From Polymorphobacter megasporae (lineage in GTDB: Bacteria > Pseudomonadota > Alphaproteobacteria > Sphingomonadales > Sphingomonadaceae), in the NCBI RefSeq assembly GCF_018982885.2, contig NZ_CP081848.1, positions 2,542,001 to 2,606,000 on the forward strand: a stretch of 64,000 nt of DNA. Reading direction: 5' to 3'. A model generated the notes under the pieces. The model had not been told where the DNA came from, made no database searches, and worked only from the letters and a program-made list of their open reading frames with translations. Made by a program: the position numbers and the translations under genes. The first letter of the stretch is position 1; each line of letters begins with the position of its first letter. This document shows positions 38,693-47,371 of this stretch, in pieces.

Positions 38693-40291
38693 TTAAGTTG
38701 TTACGATTACTTCTAGCAGGCGCGGGCCGGGGGCCGCAAACAGGCGAATGATCGCGGCATCGAGATCGGCGACCTCGCTGACCGTTTCAGCCGCCATGCC
38801 CTGGCTTGCGGCGATGCCGGCGAAGTCGATCCCGGGCAGCTTGCTCCCGACCGCCTCGATCCCGAACAGCGCGGCGAAATGATCGAGCGCGACATAGCCG
38901 CCGTTGTTGACGACGACGAAGCGGACGTCGGCCTTCAGCATCACCGCCGACCACAGGCCTTGGACCGCGTACATCGCCGACCCGTCGCCGACGATGCACA
39001 GCACAGATGCGCCGGGGTTCGCCAGCGCGACGCCGATCGCGGCAGGCAGGCCGTGGCCGAGACCGCCACTCGCGCAGGTGTAGAACTCGTCGCCTTCGCG
39101 GATCGGGAAGTAGTCGTGGAGCGGCCCGCGCGTGCTCGGGGCCTCCTCGACGATCGCGATGCTGGCGGGCCTGAGCGTCGCGAGCCGGGCCATAAGCAGA
39201 GCATCGGTGAGGGAGTCGACGGGCGGGGTGAGGACCGTCCTGACCTCGACCGGAATTGCCCCGCGCGGGTCGACGCGCTCGAGGAGCAGGTCGAGCGTCA
39301 ACCGGACGTCGCCGACGATCGCGAGGCCCTCGGGCATCCGCGCCGCGACCGCGGGGTCGTCACCGATTTGGACGAGCGCTGCGCCAGCGGGAACGAACGG
39401 CCCCTTACCCTCGACATGATAGGTGAACGCGGGCGCGCCGAGGACGAGGACGCAGTCGGCGTCGCCGAGCTGGCCGACGATCGCCTCGCGCGACGCCGGC
39501 AGGAAGCCGCGGAACAGCGCGTGGTCCTCGGGAAACGGGTTGCGCGCCGCCATCGGCGCGACCCACACGCCCGCTTGCAACCGCTCGGCGAGCGTTACCA
39601 GCGCCGCGCGTGCACTGTTGTTGGCGACGCCAGCTCCGGCGACGATCACCGGGCGACGGCTGCCGCGCAGGATTTCGACCAACTCGTCGACCGCTGCGGG
39701 GTCGGGGCCGGTCCGGCCGCTGGTCCGCGCCGGGACATGAAAGCCGCACGGGCGCTCCCAGTCGTCGATCGGGATCGAGACGAACACCGGTCCGCGCGGC
39801 GCCTGCATCGCGATGTGATAGGCGCGCGCAATTGCCAGCGGGACGTCTTCGGCGCGCGCGGGCTCGACCGCCCATTTGACGAACGGCTGCGGCATCTCGG
39901 TAGCGCGCTCGGCGAACAGGAACGGCGACAGCGGCAGCATCGACCGCGCCTGCTGGCCCGCGGTGACCACCAACGGCGTGCCATTACGGAAGGCGGTGAA
40001 CAAATTGCCCATCGCGTGGCCGAGCCCCGCCGAGCTGTGGAGGTTGACCAGCGCGGCGCGCCCGGTCGCCTGCGCATAGCCATCGGCCATCGCGAGGACG
40101 ACCGACTCCTGCAGCCCGAGGATGTAGCGAAAGCTGCCGGGCAGGTCGCGGAACATCGGCAGCTCGGTCGACCCGGGATTACCGAAGATCGTCGTCATGT
40201 CGAGGTCGGCGAGCAGCCACATCACCGCGTCGCGGACGGTCGGACCCTCCGTCGGCGCCAGTGCTTCGACATGAAGTCCCTTCGCGGTCAA
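38693..40291 (-). CDS. Thiamine-diphosphate-dependent decarboxylase (benzoylformate decarboxylase-like)
   Basis: About 532 residues, close to the 528 of benzoylformate decarboxylase. The likely TTG start at 40291 overlaps the upstream stop (TTGA); no Shine-Dalgarno is evident, and the long open frame upstream is antisense-like junk. FGNPGSTELPMF, the catalytic Glu in GLQESVVLAMADGYA, a central domain, and the ThDP motif GDGSAMYAVQGLWSAVMLKADVRFVVVNNGGY (GDG...NN) are present. The family cleaves 2-oxo acids to aldehydes. In an aromatic operon, decarboxylating an aroylformate to benzaldehyde-type products is plausible. Confidence 0.87.
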   Translation of the reverse strand: MTAKGLHVEALAPTEGPTVRDAVMWLLADLDMTTIFGNPGSTELPMFRDLPGSFRYILGLQESVVLAMADGYAQATGRAALVNLHSSAGLGHAMGNLFTAFRNGTPLVVTAGQQARSMLPLSPFLFAERATEMPQPFVKWAVEPARAEDVPLAIARAYHIAMQAPRGPVFVSIPIDDWERPCGFHVPARTSGRTGPDPAAVDELVEILRGSRRPVIVAGAGVANNSARAALVTLAERLQAGVWVAPMAARNPFPEDHALFRGFLPASREAIVGQLGDADCVLVLGAPAFTYHVEGKGPFVPAGAALVQIGDDPAVAARMPEGLAIVGDVRLTLDLLLERVDPRGAIPVEVRTVLTPPVDSLTDALLMARLATLRPASIAIVEEAPSTRGPLHDYFPIREGDEFYTCASGGLGHGLPAAIGVALANPGASVLCIVGDGSAMYAVQGLWSAVMLKADVRFVVVNNGGYVALDHFAALFGIEAVGSKLPGIDFAGIAASQGMAAETVSEVADLDAAIIRLFAAPGPRLLEVIVTT

Positions 40292-41415
40292 CGCAGGCGG
40301 GCCGCCGCGATGTCGGCCCCCTCGCGCAGCGCACGCAGCTTCATCCACGTCACCGCCGGATCGATCTTGCCGTAGCCGGCGAAGGTGCCAAAGCCGCAAT
40401 CGGTGCTCGCGACGACTCGGTCGGGACCGACGATGTCGATGAAGCGCTCGATCCGTTGTGCAATCAGCTCGGGATGTTCGACATAGTTCGAGCAGGTGTC
40501 GATCAGCCCCGGCGCGAGGATCTTGTCGCCGGGCAGCTTGGCATCGCGCCAGATCTTCCACTCATGCTCGTGGCGCGGGTTGGCGGCCTCGAACAGGATC
40601 GTCGACGGGCGCGCGCGGAGGATGATGTCGATGATCTTCTCGAGCGCGATGTCGTGGGTGTGCGGCCCCTCGTAATTCCCCCAGCAGATGTGCATCCGCA
40701 TCTTGTCGGGCGCGATGTTCGCGGTTGCGGCGTTGAGCGCATCGACATTCGCGGCGATCGTCCGCAAAAACTCGGCTTCGTCCATGTCCTGATAGCCGGT
40801 GTGGTGCGACATCGCGAGGTCGGGGCAGTCGAGCTGGACCTCGAACCCGGCAGCCGCGATCGCCTCGTATTCGGGGCGCATCGCGTCGACCAATGCGGCG
40901 AGGTAGGCGTCGTGGGTCGGGTAATATTCGTTCGCCTGGAACGCGGTGATCAGTCCCGGCGAGGCGGCGTTGAGGAATGCCCGCGTGCCATTTCCGTGGC
41001 GGTCGAGCGCGGCGCGGAAGCGGCGGATATCGTCGTAGAGCGGCTCGAGCGTCCGCAGCTTGACCGGCGCAATGCATGCCGCGCGGGTGAATTCCTGCGC
41101 GCCCATGATCGCGGCGAGCTTGGTGCGCAGTTCGGGCAGCGGTGCGAGGTCGAGCGCGGGCTTGCGCGCGCTATTGCCGCCAAAACCTTCGAGCCGTTCG
41201 ATGATGTACGTCGAGTAGCCGACCTTGCCGAGTTCGCCGTCGCTGACGATCGTCACACCTGCTTTAACCTGGGCCGCGACGGCAGCGTCGACTGCCGACT
41301 GGACCAATGTGTCGAATGCGACTGCGTCATATGGATCACCGGCGTCGCGGGCGAGGAGGAGGGGCGTCAGTTCCGGCCCTCGGGGCAGGCTGCCGACATG
41401 CGTCGTCGCGATCAC
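40288..41415 (-). CDS. MetE-like (cobalamin-independent methionine synthase C-terminal) protein
   Basis: About 375 residues, covering only the catalytic half of MetE. The GTG start at 41415 has GGGGGA eight bases upstream and leads to VIATTHVGSLPRG. Zinc-site residues are in MHICWGNYEG (His and Cys), a Glu in the following segment, and STDCGFGT (Cys). Stand-alone relatives include epoxyalkane:coenzyme M transferase and methyltransferases. The tandem location with tetrahydrofolate-dependent LigM and MetF suggests a methyl acceptor reaction or a distinct demethylation. Acceptor and donor are unproven. Confidence 0.8.
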   Translation of the reverse strand: MIATTHVGSLPRGPELTPLLLARDAGDPYDAVAFDTLVQSAVDAAVAAQVKAGVTIVSDGELGKVGYSTYIIERLEGFGGNSARKPALDLAPLPELRTKLAAIMGAQEFTRAACIAPVKLRTLEPLYDDIRRFRAALDRHGNGTRAFLNAASPGLITAFQANEYYPTHDAYLAALVDAMRPEYEAIAAAGFEVQLDCPDLAMSHHTGYQDMDEAEFLRTIAANVDALNAATANIAPDKMRMHICWGNYEGPHTHDIALEKIIDIILRARPSTILFEAANPRHEHEWKIWRDAKLPGDKILAPGLIDTCSNYVEHPELIAQRIERFIDIVGPDRVVASTDCGFGTFAGYGKIDPAVTWMKLRALREGADIAAARLR

Positions 41416-41524
41416 GTGTTCGATCCCCCAACGACGTGCTCGCCGTCGCGCGTCCGACCGGAAATAGCCTGTATCAACGTCATCTCCCCGCAGTCGCCAT
41501 CCCTGCACGCCCTAAATAACGTCT

Positions 41525-41549
41525 TTCACATGGATGAAGAATTCACATG
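41525..41549. promoter_or_regulatory. Direct repeats upstream of the MetE-like-to-IclR operon
   Basis: TTCACATG occurs at 41525-41532 and again at 41542-41549, a 17-base period, in the 221-base gap before the operon. Repeats on one face of the helix suggest a regulator site, perhaps for the operon's IclR protein. No other gene lies in this gap. Confidence 0.4.
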
Positions 41550-41636
41550 TCCGATGTTAACCTGTTGGTCCGGCTTGAGCAAGCGCAACGCGATTTTTCA
41601 GGCCCGACAGCCGTATGACGCGGCACGAAGCTTGGC

Positions 41637-42668
41637 TCAAATGCCAAGCAGCGTCCGCGCATTGCGCGATTCGATACCGTCGAGTTGCGAGGCGGACAGA
41701 TCGAGCCGCTTCAATGCTGCGCGCGAATTTGCCAACCCGCCCCAAGGGAAATCGGTGCCGTATAGGATGTGGTCGGCAGGCAGCGATGCGGTCAGCGCAG
41801 CCATTGCGCCGGGCGTGGTGACGCTGGCGGTGTCGACGTAGATTCGTGACAGGGCGGCCATTGCTCCGCCGGGCACCTTCGCCATCAGGTCGCGCCGGAC
41901 ATAGCCCATTGAGGCAACGCGCTCGGCGACCATCGGCAGGATGCCGCCGCCGTGCGAGAAGATGAACCGGATGTTCGGATGGGCGCTCAACATACCCGAC
42001 CACAACAGGCTGGCAATTGTCCGACCGGTATCGACGGGGAATTCGATCAGCGGCGTCGCCATCTCGGGCACCAGCCCAGTGCAGCATGGCGCGTCGGTCG
42101 GGTGGACATAGACGATCGCACCGCGGCGTCCGAGCCACGCGAACAGCGGCGCGAAATGGGCGTCCCCGAGGTAGCGGCCGCCGTAATTCGAAAGCAGCCC
42201 GACTCCGCGTGCGCCGGGCAGTGCCAGAGCGCGCTCTGCCTCGCGGATCGCGCCATCGACGTCGGGCATCGGCAACGCGGCGAAGAAGTCGAATCGGCCC
42301 TTGTGGCTGGCACCGAGGGCGGAGGCGTAGTCGTTGCAATCGCGCGCGAGGCTCTGCGCCTGTGCGTCATCGCCGAAATGCACCCCAGGGGCCGAGATCG
42401 ACAGGACGACGCGCTCGACTTGCGCCGCGTCCATCGCCGCAAGCGATGCCTCGGGTGTCCACGCGAGGACTGCATCGACCCCGGTGGCGAAGCGGTCGAG
42501 CCACGGCTTGGCGAGCGGCTTGTAGAACGGCGGCAGGTAATGATGGTGGACGTCGATTGCCGAGGACGTGAACACGTGCGCCGGCTGCGCTCGAAGCGCG
42601 CCACCAAGGGTGATCGCAGCGCCTCCGATCATCACGGCGCGACGGCTGACCGGCATCGATCGTATCAT
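41637..42668 (-). CDS. Possibly Tat-exported amidohydrolase (ACMSD/resorcylate decarboxylase-like)
   Basis: A 343-residue metal-dependent hydrolase fold. Starts at 42668 or 42656; the frame continues to 42761 without support. The N-terminus MPVSRRAVMIGGAAITLGGALRA looks like a twin-arginine leader. Metal ligands: DVHHHYLP (H-x-H), YVHPTDAP, FSHGGG and YGTDFPWGG (Asp). Members of this amidohydrolase_2 group decarboxylate or hydrolyse aromatic and pyrone carboxylates such as LigW and LigY. A Tat leader is unusual because characterised members are cytoplasmic. It lies just after the LysR gene, possibly in its transcript. Confidence 0.82.
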   Translation of the reverse strand: MIRSMPVSRRAVMIGGAAITLGGALRAQPAHVFTSSAIDVHHHYLPPFYKPLAKPWLDRFATGVDAVLAWTPEASLAAMDAAQVERVVLSISAPGVHFGDDAQAQSLARDCNDYASALGASHKGRFDFFAALPMPDVDGAIREAERALALPGARGVGLLSNYGGRYLGDAHFAPLFAWLGRRGAIVYVHPTDAPCCTGLVPEMATPLIEFPVDTGRTIASLLWSGMLSAHPNIRFIFSHGGGILPMVAERVASMGYVRRDLMAKVPGGAMAALSRIYVDTASVTTPGAMAALTASLPADHILYGTDFPWGGLANSRAALKRLDLSASQLDGIESRNARTLLGI

Positions 42669-42757
42669 AAGTGGTTGATCCCCACTGCACCTATGCGCTG
42701 GCGATTTCATCCGTCCGCCCGGCGACGCGCGGGCTAAGCGACGCCGTCGCCGTGAAG

Positions 42758-43660
42758 TCAAGGCATCCGAGCCGCCATTGCCCGTAGCTTGGCGCGTAGC
42801 CAGAGCAGCCCCTCGTCGCGTTCCCGGGCCGAATGATACTGCATGACCTCTTGCATCAGCGGCACGTCGAACGGGGCCGGCACGACCTTGAGCGCGAACC
42901 CCGGTGCCATCAGCCGCGCGAGCCGGCCGTGCATCATCGCAAGGCGCATCGTGCCCGGCAGGAGCGACGGCACCTGAATGAACGACGGCGCGACGAGCTC
43001 GATGCGTCGAACGATCCCGCGCTGCGCGAGAACGTTCTCTATGAAGGTGTTGCGCCCGACGATCTGGACCGCGACGTGCCCGGCTGTGGCGAATTGCTCG
43101 AGGGTCAATTCGCCGGCGAGCAATGGATTTGCGTCCCAGCCGACGACAACATGGCTCTCCTCGATCAACAGCTCGGTCGGATGTTGCGGATCGACGAATT
43201 CATGCGGAGTCAGCGCAAGATCGAACTCGCCCTTGGCAAGCCGGTGCGAGGTTTCCTCGGTCGGCAGCGAGATGTCAAAGCGGATCGACGGTGCTTCGTG
43301 CACGAGATCGCGGCATAGCGGTGCCATCAGCACGGTCGTGATATAGTCCGATGCTGCGATACGGAACGAGCGGTCGGAGGTCGCCGGATCAAACCGCGCA
43401 CCCGAAGATATCAGGCTCCGCAGCATGACGATGGCGCGGCCGATTTCGGGCGCGAGGGTCAATGCTCGCGGCGTCGGAACCATCGTTTTGCTGTGCAGGA
43501 CGAGGATGTCGTCCTGGAACGCATCGCGGAGCCGTTTAAGCGAGGCGCTCATCGCCGATTGCGTGACATTCAGGCGGCGCGCTGCTGCGGTCACGCTTCG
43601 CTCTTCCATCAGGAAATGGAAGGCCACGAGCAAATTCAGATCAAAGCGGTCGAGGCGCAT
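42758..43660 (-). CDS. LysR family transcriptional regulator
   Basis: A 300-residue regulator. An N-terminal winged helix (NLLVAFHFLMEERSVTAAARRLNVTQSAMSASLKRL) is followed by a periplasmic-binding-like effector domain (FRIAASDYITTVLMAPL). It belongs to the NodD/NahR/LinR-like group, whose members sense phenolics. It is transcribed away from the TonB receptor that starts the second catabolic operon, with 113 bases between them, the usual layout for autoregulation and activation of the divergent operon. Confidence 0.9.
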   Translation of the reverse strand: MRLDRFDLNLLVAFHFLMEERSVTAAARRLNVTQSAMSASLKRLRDAFQDDILVLHSKTMVPTPRALTLAPEIGRAIVMLRSLISSGARFDPATSDRSFRIAASDYITTVLMAPLCRDLVHEAPSIRFDISLPTEETSHRLAKGEFDLALTPHEFVDPQHPTELLIEESHVVVGWDANPLLAGELTLEQFATAGHVAVQIVGRNTFIENVLAQRGIVRRIELVAPSFIQVPSLLPGTMRLAMMHGRLARLMAPGFALKVVPAPFDVPLMQEVMQYHSARERDEGLLWLRAKLRAMAARMP

Positions 43661-43672
43661 CCATCAATTCCA

Positions 43673-43691
43673 TTTGTGATCAATCATCAAA
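43673..43691. promoter_or_regulatory. Likely LysR operator (LTTR box)
   Basis: TTTGTGATCAATCATCAAA is an imperfect inverted repeat (one base out of register) with a T-N11-A core, in an AT-rich patch of the divergent region. Location and symmetry fit the LysR binding site. Confidence 0.55.
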
Positions 43692-43773
43692 ACTAAAAAC
43701 TCGACGAATATGCAAGCGTCTGCGAGTTCGCTGCTCGGCCCGGAAGAGGCCACGCGACTTGGGGAGAAGACTG

Positions 43774-46203
43774 ATGCGGCATTTCCTGCTGGCCGGAACG
43801 GCGCTCACGCTAGCGATCGGCGGTCCGGCATTGGCACAGGTGACCGAAACCCCGGCCCCGGCTCCGACACCTTCGCGGGTGGCACCCGCGGCAGCGGCAG
43901 CGTCGACTGGCGACGCTGCCAGTCAGGGCCTGACCGATATCGTCATCACCGCGCAGCGCCGGGTCGAGTCCTCGCAGCGTGCCGGTGTCGCGATCGACGT
44001 CGTGTCGGGCACCCAGGTCCTGGCGCAGGGGATTACCCAGCCGTCCGACCTCAACCGCATCGTCCCGTCGCTCCAGGTCCAGGACGCGGGCGGCGCCAAT
44101 AAGACCTTCTTCCTGCGCGGCGTCGGCAACTTCACCGTCAACGGTTATTCGGACCCGGCGATCGCGGTGAACTACGACGGGGTCTACCTCGGCCGTCCGA
44201 CGTCGACCTCGGGGCTATTCTACGATCTCGAACGCCTCGAAGTGCTCAAGGGGCCGCAGGGCACGCTGTACGGGCGCAACGCCACCGCCGGCGCGATCAA
44301 CATCCTTCCCGCGCGGCCCAAGCTGGGCGAAGTCTCGGGCTTCGTCGATGCGAGCTACGGCAATTACAACGCGGTCAACGTCCAGGGCGCAGTCAACGTG
44401 CCGATCGGCAGCATCGCTGCGGTCCGCGTGTCGGGCAACGTCGTGTCGCGCGACGGCTATCTGACCGATGGCACGTCCGACGAGAAGACGCAGGCAGTAC
44501 GCGCCCAGGTCCTCGTCGAGCCGTCGCCCGATCTCAAGCTGCGCCTCGCCGGGGATTATTCGCACAGCGGCGGCAAGGGTGTCGGCTCGTCGTACGATGG
44601 TGCCTATGCGCTTAACTTCCAGACGGGGGCGTATAACTTCGTGCCCTCGGGACTCGGCGCGCAGGTCGGGCTGTTCGATCCCAAGGCGCAGGCGTACCGC
44701 CAAACGCTGTTCCTCGGGGTCTCGGGCCGCACCGCCGATCCGCTCGCCAATAATGTCTACCTCGACAACAAGTTCTACGGCGTCAACGGCGAGCTGAACT
44801 GGGACACCGGCGCGGGCACGCTGACCGTCATCCCGGCGTATCGCAAGGCCGATCTCAACTACAACTTCGGCGCGGCGGCGTTCATCGGCCTGATCCGTGA
44901 GAAGGACGAGCAGTATAGCCTCGAGGCGCGCTTCAACGGCAAGCGCATCGGGCCGTTCGACTATGTCGTCGGGGGTTATTATTTCGACGAAAAGGTCGAC
45001 GGTAATTATACCTTCGCGCAGCAGGCGCTCAACGCGTACCAGTTCTACACGTCGAGCACCAAGAGCTGGGCGGTGTTCGGGCGCGTCGTCGCCAACGTCA
45101 CCGATCGCTTCCGCCTGATCGGGGGCGTCCGCTACACCGACGACCACAAGGACTTCAACGGCCGCGCCGACGTCTTCGTCGTCGTCTGCACCCAGCGCAA
45201 CGCTTTCGGCGTGCCGAGCTGCCCGACGACGCCGCTGCTCCCGGTCGGCACCAATTACAACGCGCTGCAGCCGCCGTTCATCGTCCCGCCGGCGGGGCAG
45301 GCACGTCCGATCGGTGCCACCGGCGCGATCCTCAGCCGCGTCGCGACGATCGTCGACGCGACGCTGCCGTCGAGCCAGGTGACTTGGCGCGGCGCAGCGG
45401 AGTTCGACATCGCGCCGCGATCGCTCGGTTATGCCAGCGTCGAGCGCGGCTACCGTTCGGGCGGCTTTTCGCTCGCCGCCGGGTATGAGACGTACAAGCC
45501 CGAATTCATCACCGCTTATACGGTCGGGGTGAAGAACCGCTTCCTCGACAACAAACTCCAGCTGAACGTCGAGGCCTTCTGGTGGGATTATACCGACCAG
45601 CAGATCGGGCGGATCGGAGTCGACGCCAACGGCAACCAGGGGCAGTTCAGCCAGAACATCGGCCAGTCGACGATCAAGGGGGTCGAGGCCAACGTCGAGG
45701 TCCTGCCGCTGCCCGACACGCTGCTGACCGGCGAGGTCCAGTATCTCGACAGCAAGTATAAGAGCTTCACCTACAACCAACCTGCCCAGGCGACGCCGCC
45801 GCTGACCGGATGCCCGACGACGCTGACAGCAGGGGTCTACACGATCAACTGCGCGGGCTTCCCGGGGTTTAATGCGCCGAAGTGGACGCTGACCCTCGCG
45901 GCGCAGCAGACCGTCCGTGTCGGCGGGTTCAAGGTCGTCGGCAGCGTCGATACCCAGTTCCGGACCAAGCGCTACGTCGAGGCCGAATTCCTTCCCGAGG
46001 AGCTGGTTCACAGCACCTGGACGACCAACGTCCAGCTCGGCTTCGGCCCCGATGGCGGCCACTGGCAGATAACCGGTTTCATCCGCAATCTCGAGAACGA
46101 CCGGATCATCGTCAACACCCCGACCGTCAGCGTCGCCAACGCGCTCGTTGCCACGACCTCGGCCCCGCGCACCTTCGGTGTCCGCGCCGGATACACCTTC
46201 TGA
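43774..46203 (+). CDS. TonB-dependent receptor leading the second catabolic operon
   Basis: An 809-residue receptor; start at 43774 has GGGGAG seven bases upstream and begins a signal peptide (MRHFLLAGTALTLAIGGPALAQ). Plug features: LTDIVITAQRRVESSQRAGV, FLRGVGNF, VEVLKGPQGTLYGRNATAGAINI. The barrel ends TFGVRAGYTF. It resembles iron-complex-outer-membrane-receptor-like transporters used by sphingomonads for aromatic compounds. It is 40 bases before the flavin monooxygenase, so it is likely the import step of this pathway. Confidence 0.92.
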   Translation: MRHFLLAGTALTLAIGGPALAQVTETPAPAPTPSRVAPAAAAASTGDAASQGLTDIVITAQRRVESSQRAGVAIDVVSGTQVLAQGITQPSDLNRIVPSLQVQDAGGANKTFFLRGVGNFTVNGYSDPAIAVNYDGVYLGRPTSTSGLFYDLERLEVLKGPQGTLYGRNATAGAINILPARPKLGEVSGFVDASYGNYNAVNVQGAVNVPIGSIAAVRVSGNVVSRDGYLTDGTSDEKTQAVRAQVLVEPSPDLKLRLAGDYSHSGGKGVGSSYDGAYALNFQTGAYNFVPSGLGAQVGLFDPKAQAYRQTLFLGVSGRTADPLANNVYLDNKFYGVNGELNWDTGAGTLTVIPAYRKADLNYNFGAAAFIGLIREKDEQYSLEARFNGKRIGPFDYVVGGYYFDEKVDGNYTFAQQALNAYQFYTSSTKSWAVFGRVVANVTDRFRLIGGVRYTDDHKDFNGRADVFVVVCTQRNAFGVPSCPTTPLLPVGTNYNALQPPFIVPPAGQARPIGATGAILSRVATIVDATLPSSQVTWRGAAEFDIAPRSLGYASVERGYRSGGFSLAAGYETYKPEFITAYTVGVKNRFLDNKLQLNVEAFWWDYTDQQIGRIGVDANGNQGQFSQNIGQSTIKGVEANVEVLPLPDTLLTGEVQYLDSKYKSFTYNQPAQATPPLTGCPTTLTAGVYTINCAGFPGFNAPKWTLTLAAQQTVRVGGFKVVGSVDTQFRTKRYVEAEFLPEELVHSTWTTNVQLGFGPDGGHWQITGFIRNLENDRIIVNTPTVSVANALVATTSAPRTFGVRAGYTF

Positions 46204-46243
46204 TGAGGCTGACGATGCGGGCGAGCGGCATAAGGATGACATT

Positions 46244-47359
46244 GTGAAAGACCAGTCGATCCTCATAATCGGCGGCGGGATCGGCGGGCTGACCGCCGCG
46301 ATCGCGCTGCGTGCCGCCGGGCACCGCGTCACGGTGATCGAGCGCGACCCGACGTGGTCGGTCTACGGCGTCGGCATCATCCAGCAGGGCAATGTCATCC
46401 GCGCGATGACCGAGCTCGGAGTGATCGACGACTATCTCGCTGCGGGTGTCGGCTTCGACAAGGTCGCGGTCCATGCCCCCAACGGGATGCTCGTTGCCAC
46501 GGTCCCGTCGCCGCGCCTCGTCGAGCGCTATCCGGCCAACCTCGGCATCAGCCGCAAGGCGCTCCACGCAGTCTTGGGCAACCGGACCAAGGCGGCGGGT
46601 GCCGACGTCCGGCTCGGGGTCAGCGTGACGGCGATCGACGATGACGGCGCGGGTGTGAGTGTCGCCTTCGCCGACGGTGGCAGCGAGCGCTTCGATATGG
46701 TGATCGGGGCCGACGGCCTGTATTCCGAAACGCGCGAGCGACTATTCCCCGAAGCTCCCAAGCCCGAATTTACCGGGCAGGCGGTGTGGCGGTACAATGT
46801 GCCACGCCCCGAAGGGCTCGACGCACTCCACGTCTATAACGGGCGCATCGGCGCCGGTCTGGTCCCGATCAGCGACGCTTTGATGTACGTCTATGTGACG
46901 ACCCCCGAGCCGGGCAATCCCCGCTATCCGCGCGAGGGGCTGGCCGAGGCGATGCGCGCCAAGCTCGTTGGCCACGCGCCTGATATCCGCGCTCTTGGCG
47001 AGTCGATCGTCGACGATGACGAGGTGGTGTACCGCCCGCTCGAGACGATCCTCATCACCGGGCCGTGGCATAAGGGCAGGGTCGTACTGCTCGGCGACGC
47101 CGTCCATGCGACGACACCGCATCTCGGGCAGGGCGCCGGCATGGCGATCGAGGACTCGCTCGTGCTTGCCGACGAGATCGGCCGCCACGACACGCCCGAG
47201 GAGGCGTTCAAAGCCTATCATGACCGCCGCTTCGACCGCTGCCGCTACATCGTCGACTCGTCGCTCGCGATCTGCCGCGGCCAGCTCGGCCTCGCGCCGC
47301 CGGTCGATAACGCCGTGGCCACTGCGGAAATGTTCAAGCGCACCGCGCAACCGATCTGA
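46244..47359 (+). CDS. Class A flavin-dependent aromatic monooxygenase
   Basis: A 371-residue monooxygenase with a GTG start seven bases after AAGGA; an ATG at 46237 stops at once. The FAD motif IIGGGIGGLTAAIALRAAG is at residues 7-25, VIGADGLYSETR is the DG motif, and VLLGDAVHATTPHLGQGAGMAIEDS is the GD motif. This is the salicylate or 4-hydroxybenzoate hydroxylase type, adding an ortho OH to a phenol with NAD(P)H. It precedes the extradiol dioxygenase by twelve bases and would produce its catechol substrate. Confidence 0.9.
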   Translation: MKDQSILIIGGGIGGLTAAIALRAAGHRVTVIERDPTWSVYGVGIIQQGNVIRAMTELGVIDDYLAAGVGFDKVAVHAPNGMLVATVPSPRLVERYPANLGISRKALHAVLGNRTKAAGADVRLGVSVTAIDDDGAGVSVAFADGGSERFDMVIGADGLYSETRERLFPEAPKPEFTGQAVWRYNVPRPEGLDALHVYNGRIGAGLVPISDALMYVYVTTPEPGNPRYPREGLAEAMRAKLVGHAPDIRALGESIVDDDEVVYRPLETILITGPWHKGRVVLLGDAVHATTPHLGQGAGMAIEDSLVLADEIGRHDTPEEAFKAYHDRRFDRCRYIVDSSLAICRGQLGLAPPVDNAVATAEMFKRTAQPI

Positions 47360-47371
47360 GGAGCGACGACG

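Noticed and set aside
44215-46332. Antisense open frame of 705 codons opposite the second TonB receptor
   Set aside because: The receptor frame carries full plug and barrel signatures; the opposite frame shows none.
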